Assembly: GCA_964580405.1 (NCBI GenBank)
Contig: CAZOKM010000073.1
Span: 1-9,202 of the forward strand
DNA length: 9,202 nt
Direction: 5' to 3'
DNA from: JAGTRI01 sp964580405
GTDB lineage: Archaea > Thermoproteota > Bathyarchaeia > Bathyarchaeales > DTEX01
Position numbers and translations under genes: made by a program. A model generated the notes under the pieces. The model saw only the letters and a program-made list of their open reading frames with translations, searched no databases and was not told the origin of the DNA. Positions 6,205 to 9,202 of this stretch are shown piece by piece; positions within the stretch are counted from its first letter, which is position 1, and each line of letters begins with the position of its first letter.

Positions 6205-6933
6205 ATGAAGTTCGGAATGTCTACCAAAGAAATTCTAGCCTTCGCATCCATGCTAGTTACTCTCGTCGGCGGCTTGTTGGGAGCGATAGTAAACTACACT
6301 TCAATAATCAACGTCAAAGAATCCCAGATAGAAACTCTCACCAACGAGATGAACCAACTGCAGACTTGGCTTGAGGGAAACACCACTCACCTCGACGCTC
6401 TGCTCGAACCTCTAAGGGCGCAGATATCAGACATGCAGAACCGAATTTCGAGTTTTGAGAATGAAACGTCGTCCAAAGACACAGAAATTGCCTTGCTGGA
6501 ATTCCAAATATCAGATTTGCAGAACCAGATATCCGACTTGAACGCGCAGATTACGGCTAAGGATTCTCAGATATCGGACCTGCAGAACCAAGTGTCCGAC
6601 CTCGAAGACATCGTTAACCTGAGGAAATACACTCTGTGGATTAACGAGACCATAAACCAGCCTGCGGGCTCTGAAACGGTCTGGGAGTTTTCGCCGAGCT
6701 ACGCGGGATACATCGCGGTTGAGGTTGAATCGTCGTCCTCGAACACCTCCGTTCTTGTGCGTTCCGAGTCCTTCGGGTCTTCTTTAACGATCAATTCGCA
6801 GGTCGGGGTGAAAGGCAGACTCGTCTTCCCCGTTCTTCCGTGCTCAATCGGAGAAGACATAGCCATCACAGTGTACAACAACGAAGAATCGGACGAAGTC
6901 ACCTTGTCCGTTCTGGTAATTTATTATTATTAG
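6205..6933 (+). CDS. membrane-anchored coiled-coil surface protein with C-terminal beta-rich domain
   Basis: Function not recognised. Residues 9-30 are a single hydrophobic helix with a short basic head, acting as signal anchor. Residues about 36-140 form a long coiled coil rich in Q, I, S, D and L. It holds a 21-residue (three-heptad) near-repeat: QISDLQNQISDL at 101-112 and QISDLQNQVSDL at 122-133. Residues 142-242 are rich in S, T, V and E, with alternating hydrophobic residues as in a beta sandwich, ending in three tyrosines. Five N-x-S/T sequons (N30, N59, N86, N147, N180), all after the anchor, suit an N-glycosylated extracellular part. Start ATG 6205 follows GAGGT at 6190-6194; M5 is a possible alternative. 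Alone in its transcript, divergent from the flavoprotein gene. It may tether or space something at the cell surface; that is inference. Confidence 0.8.
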   Translation: MKFGMSTKEILAFASMLVTLVGGLLGAIVNYTSIINVKESQIETLTNEMNQLQTWLEGNTTHLDALLEPLRAQISDMQNRISSFENETSSKDTEIALLEFQISDLQNQISDLNAQITAKDSQISDLQNQVSDLEDIVNLRKYTLWINETINQPAGSETVWEFSPSYAGYIAVEVESSSSNTSVLVRSESFGSSLTINSQVGVKGRLVFPVLPCSIGEDIAITVYNNEESDEVTLSVLVIYYY

Positions 6934-6949
6934 ACCGATCGGTTTTTTT
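6934..6949 (+). terminator. palindrome plus T-run terminator
   Basis: The 10-bp palindrome ACCGATCGGT (6934-6943) runs straight into seven T residues (6943-6949), directly after the coiled-coil gene stop. A small hairpin or the T-run alone could end transcription. Confidence 0.6.
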
Positions 6950-7016
6950 GAGGAGACTCCAGCCTTGATTCCATTCGTAAGGATTAGTCATAAACCCCTT
7001 ACTTATAGCTAGCCAT

Positions 7017-7118
7017 TTATATCAACCCCAGCGTTGATAACAGCCACCGAACGAGTACTACTACGATAATACCAGTAACCGCAAAAATCACTATAATCTT
7101 TATTATTTCTCTCTTCAT
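7017..7118 (-). CDS. candidate 33-residue single-helix membrane peptide
   Basis: Unrecognised small open frame. The peptide begins MKREIIK and continues as one strongly hydrophobic helix (residues about 8-23, I/V/F/A/G-rich), then R24-W and a short hydrophobic tail to TAA. A basic N-terminus before a single helix is the usual layout of a small membrane protein with the N-terminus inside. It starts with ATG at 7118, and a weak TATA-like box on the same strand at 7152-7160 would give a near-leaderless message; no good ribosome site is visible. It lies 228 nt downstream of the zinc-ribbon gene and could also be on that transcript. Short length leaves chance possible. Confidence 0.4.
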   Translation of the reverse strand: MKREIIKIIVIFAVTGIIVVVLVRWLLSTLGLI

Positions 7119-7346
7119 TCTTTCTTCACGCCACTAATCGCACCTGCAACACTTAAAAACGAGACAAAATCTCCTTCTTTCGGTCATTTTTCGTTTATCG
7201 ATCAACCTGAAAGGCGCGATTTTCCCTTTATTACTAAGGAGTTTGGTATGTGATAGAATTAGTAGTCATTATAATCGATCGGAGGCTGACACTTTCATTT
7301 ATCCACTGAAAGCCGTAATTTATTCTCTGATCTGAATTTTGGTTTT
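7119..7346. other. non-coding A/T-rich gap
   Basis: Between the two small genes I see no open frame longer than about a dozen codons, no tRNA-like fold and no repeat. The only features are the weak TATA-like box at 7152-7160 (reverse strand) and ATCGATC-type short palindromes near 7198 and 7274. Confidence 0.5.
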
Positions 7347-7613
7347 TTAGCTACTGGCTGATGGCCTTTTAGCCACTATTCCCACGCTGAACGTGAAGCC
7401 GCAGTTGTCGCATCCTATTGTGTATCGTCCTGTTAGCTTTAGTCTTCTCGAACGGCATTTCGGACAGCTTAGCTTGGTCGTAAGCTCTTCGACTGATTCT
7501 TCTGTAGCAAAAAACAATGTGGGAGATTTGAAGGCTTTTGCAGCGATATATAGTATTATTGCTACGGCGACAGCTGCGAATATTAGGATCGCATAGGTTA
7601 TTGGGTCGGTGAT
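7347..7613 (-). CDS. small membrane-anchored zinc-ribbon protein downstream of ftsZ
   Basis: An 88-residue protein with clear structure: after a short polar start (TDPIT) a hydrophobic helix spans about residues 7-25 (I/A/V/L-rich), then K26-A-F-K, an acidic linker (EESVEEL, 38-44) and a zinc ribbon with C50-P-K-C53 and C68-D-N-C71-G, followed by a short basic tail. Four cysteines in two CxxC knuckles 14 residues apart should bind one zinc. It follows the ftsZ stop by 31 nt and has a complete AGGAGG ribosome site (7622-7627). No ATG, GTG or TTG exists between the upstream in-frame stop (7635-7637) and codon 33; the codon at perfect spacing, 8 nt after the site, is ATC at 7613. Initiation at ATC, or a base error there, is implied. 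A TTG at codon 33 would lose the helix. Function unknown; cotranscription with ftsZ suggests a link to division or the membrane. Confidence 0.75.
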   Translation of the reverse strand: MTDPITYAILIFAAVAVAIILYIAAKAFKSPTLFFATEESVEELTTKLSCPKCRSRRLKLTGRYTIGCDNCGFTFSVGIVAKRPSASS

Positions 7614-7621
7614 TTTGCTTG

Positions 7622-7627
7622 CCTCCT
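7622..7627 (-). promoter_or_regulatory. ribosome binding site of the zinc-ribbon gene
   Basis: AGGAGG on the reverse strand, the full complement of the archaeal 16S tail core, 8 nt before an ATC codon that opens the zinc-ribbon frame. It lies inside the 31-nt gap behind ftsZ. Confidence 0.65.
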
Positions 7628-7644
7628 GAATATTTTATGTTTGT

Positions 7645-8724
7645 TTACTCGCTGAAAAGCTTCCCGAAGAATCCTTTCTTAGGTGCCTCTTTCTTGACCA
7701 CTTCGACTTGCTGTCCCTCTCCTAAGGGGGCTCCTAAACCGAAGGGTAGAACGCCTTCTTTGAGGAATGGGCTTTCGACACCTGCTAAGACCACTGTTGC
7801 ATGCATAGTTCCCTTCAATGTACTATTAACCCTAGCGCCCCATGAGACTCTTGCGGTTGGAGATACTCTGCTTACCACGATTTCTCCAGCCCTGTTAACG
7901 TCTTCTAAGGTCATGTCGTTGCCGCCTTCAATGTGAACCAGTGCACCCTCAACTTTTTTAATGTCGCCTATGTCGAGGAGTTGTAGCTCCAGTGCCTTTT
8001 CTATGGAGTCTTCGACCATAGTGTCTCCTTGCCCCTCGCCAACACCGATGGCGCATACTCCGCTTCCCGTCATGATGGTTTTCAGGTCGGCAAAGTCGAG
8101 GTTTACTAGGCTTGGAATGGAGATGGCTTCAGATATGTTCTTAACGAAGCTTCCTATCAATTCGTTGGCAACTGCGAAAGCTTCTGAAAGTGGCAGGTTA
8201 CCAGCGACTTTTCTAAGCCTGTTGTTGTCAATCACTATCACTGCGTCGCATACCTCAACTAGTCTCTTCAAACCTTCCTGTGCCTTCATAAACCTTGATC
8301 TTTCAACTGTAAATGGCGTAGTGACCACTGCTAACGTCAGAGCACCCATTTCCTTGGCTGATTTAGCTATTACTGGAGATGCGCCTGTTCCAGTTCCACC
8401 GCCAAGACCAGCTGTTACGAAGACAAGTCCTGCGCCGGATAATAATTTCTCGATCTCTTCTACGCTTTCTTCAGCAGCTTTAGTGCCTTGCTCTGCGAAG
8501 CCCCCGCATCCGAGGCCACCTGTGACTTTGTACCCTATGAGTATTCTTTGATCAGCCTTTGTTATGCTTAGGTGTTGTGCGTCAGTGTTCATTGCGTATA
8601 TTCTTGTGCCTGCGACTTCTTTGCCTTTCATCCAGGTTGCGATGTTGCATCCAGCTCCGCCAACTCCTATTGCGGCTATCTGTGGGATGGATTCTCTAGC
8701 TATCTCTTCAATACTTCGTTCCAT
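7645..8724 (-). CDS. ftsZ: cell-division GTPase FtsZ
   Basis: Tubulin-family GTPase that polymerises into the division ring at mid-cell. The nucleotide-binding elements are in order: G20-V-G-G-A-G-C-N27, N46-T-D-A-Q50, the tubulin signature G108-G-G-T-G-T-G114, and the T7 loop N208-L-D210-F-A-D213 that triggers GTP hydrolysis in the neighbouring subunit. This is FtsZ and not CetZ, since the core loops follow FtsZ closely. The loop near residues 68-76 reads TGGLGCGGF, where bacterial FtsZ has TRGLGAGG. The C-terminal end is a short linker followed by a basic, aromatic tip (KKGFFGKLFSE, 349-359), the expected docking peptide for a membrane anchor such as SepF. The 359-residue length is normal for archaea. 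ATG 8724 follows AAGGAG (8734-8739) by 9 nt. The zinc-ribbon gene follows after 31 nt. Confidence 0.97.
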   Translation of the reverse strand: MERSIEEIARESIPQIAAIGVGGAGCNIATWMKGKEVAGTRIYAMNTDAQHLSITKADQRILIGYKVTGGLGCGGFAEQGTKAAEESVEEIEKLLSGAGLVFVTAGLGGGTGTGASPVIAKSAKEMGALTLAVVTTPFTVERSRFMKAQEGLKRLVEVCDAVIVIDNNRLRKVAGNLPLSEAFAVANELIGSFVKNISEAISIPSLVNLDFADLKTIMTGSGVCAIGVGEGQGDTMVEDSIEKALELQLLDIGDIKKVEGALVHIEGGNDMTLEDVNRAGEIVVSRVSPTARVSWGARVNSTLKGTMHATVVLAGVESPFLKEGVLPFGLGAPLGEGQQVEVVKKEAPKKGFFGKLFSE

Positions 8725-8793
8725 ATTCTTTTTCTCCTTTTAGTTAAATTCCTTCTTCTTGATTAGATGTACTAAATACCTCTATTCTTTTCG

Positions 8794-8804
8794 TTGATAA
8801 TCAA
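8794..8804. promoter_or_regulatory. candidate operator palindrome in the ftsZ promoter
   Basis: TTGATAATCAA is a perfect palindrome around one central base. It lies between the ftsZ TATA box (8813-8820) and the expected transcript start near 8790, where archaeal repressors commonly bind. The same TGATTATCA word occurs twice in the second unit of the repeat array (4961 and 4985). Confidence 0.3.
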
Positions 8805-8812
8805 TATATTCT

Positions 8813-8820
8813 AATATAAA
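8813..8820 (-). promoter_or_regulatory. TATA box of ftsZ
   Basis: TTTATATT on the reverse strand, 18 bp after the stop of the upstream gene, predicts a transcript start near 8790 and a leader of about 65 nt before the ftsZ ATG. Confidence 0.5.
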
Positions 8821-8838
8821 TGCTTTTTGTTAATGGAA

Positions 8839-9171
8839 TTAGGAAGCTGAAGGAAGAGGCTGACTAGCTAGCTCTGATTTTTTATGCGGGATCCGCTCTT
8901 CATCGAGGCTCTCCGAAGTATCCTTTTTTGGAGTTAAATCTAGCGTGTGTTTAACGAGCATGACAGACCTACCCATTTTTTGCACTTTGTAACCCAATTC
9001 GGTTGCTAGTGCGGAAACAGCTCCGGCGAGGATTCCCCACTCTATCCCCGTTACCCCTTGAAAACCTAGACCCTCAAAAATTAGGGTTAGAGGAATAATT
9101 GGGCTACCAACCTCTACGATCAATCTCTTTATCGCATGTATATCTATTCTATCAAGTTTCACTTTTCCCAT
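8839..9171 (-). CDS. unrecognised 110-residue protein upstream of ftsZ
   Basis: Function not recognised. Numbered from ATG 9171: a basic amphipathic start (residues 1-18), a mostly hydrophobic, glycine-rich middle (about 22-60) that could be two short membrane or buried helices, a basic stretch (K65-K74) and a hydrophilic, probably disordered tail rich in S, E, K and P. A GTG at 9180 in frame would add three residues. ATG 9171 was preferred because GGTGGT lies just before it and A/T-rich boxes at 9195-9202 and 9185-9192 place transcription close to the start codon. It is on the same strand as ftsZ, 114 nt ahead, but ftsZ has its own TATA box in that gap, so cotranscription is uncertain. Confidence 0.6.
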   Translation of the reverse strand: MGKVKLDRIDIHAIKRLIVEVGSPIIPLTLIFEGLGFQGVTGIEWGILAGAVSALATELGYKVQKMGRSVMLVKHTLDLTPKKDTSESLDEERIPHKKSELASQPLPSAS

Positions 9172-9194
9172 TTGGACCACCCATTATAAATGAC

Positions 9195-9202
9195 AATATA
9201 TT
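9195..9202 (-). promoter_or_regulatory. possible TATA box at the window edge
   Basis: AATATATT on the reverse strand lies about 26 bp before the ATG at 9171, consistent with a leaderless message. The window ends here, so upstream elements cannot be seen, and TTTATAAT at 9185-9192 is an alternative. Confidence 0.3.

Noticed and set aside
7393..7596. Forward-strand 67-residue frame
   Set aside because: It is antisense to the zinc-ribbon membrane gene, whose helix, cysteine motif and ribosome site are far more convincing.
7961..8551. Long forward-strand frame within ftsZ
   Set aside because: It is entirely antisense to ftsZ and is rich in S and P, as expected for a shadow frame.

Overview
The window looks archaeal. 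Several genes are preceded by A/T-rich TATA-type boxes about 25-30 bp before the expected transcript start, ribosome sites are of the GGTG/GGAGG kind, and the protein set is archaeal: an Ard1/RimI-type N-terminal acetyltransferase, a tubulin-type FtsZ, a short phosphoglycerate-dehydrogenase-like enzyme without an ACT domain, a corrinoid protein with a UroD-type methyltransferase, and a LarA-like protein. An anaerobic, corrinoid-using archaeon such as a Bathyarchaeia member fits best; this lineage call is inference from gene content only.

Left part (1-4849, all + strand, G/C-ending codons): a corrinoid methyl-carrier protein and a UroD/MtaA-family methyltransferase 6 nt apart form a C1-transfer unit. 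A D-2-hydroxyacid dehydrogenase (SerA-like) and a divergent LarA (DUF2088) protein follow, then the RimI-like acetyltransferase. The dehydrogenase and LarA genes each have a possible promoter of their own, so they are neighbours rather than a proven operon.

Middle (4850-6933): the space between the convergent acetyltransferase and flavoprotein genes holds a regular array of four ~59-bp units, each carrying a TG-N5-CA element twice, 24 bp apart. The flavoprotein (- strand) is the FAD/[2Fe-2S] subunit of the NfnA/SudB type, without its usual large partner beside it. It is divergent from a membrane-anchored coiled-coil surface protein that ends at a palindrome plus T-run.

Right part (6934-9202, more A/T-rich, genes on the - strand): ftsZ, preceded by an unrecognised 110-residue protein and followed after 31 nt by an 88-residue gene for a membrane-anchored zinc-ribbon protein. 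That gene has a full AGGAGG ribosome site but no ATG, GTG or TTG start; the best-placed codon is ATC. A 33-residue single-helix membrane peptide lies further downstream on the same strand.

The points most worth a second look are the hidden zinc-ribbon gene behind ftsZ, the paired-word repeat array, the LarA homologue that lacks the nickel-binding His and cofactor-binding Lys, and the UroD-type methyltransferase with altered zinc ligands.
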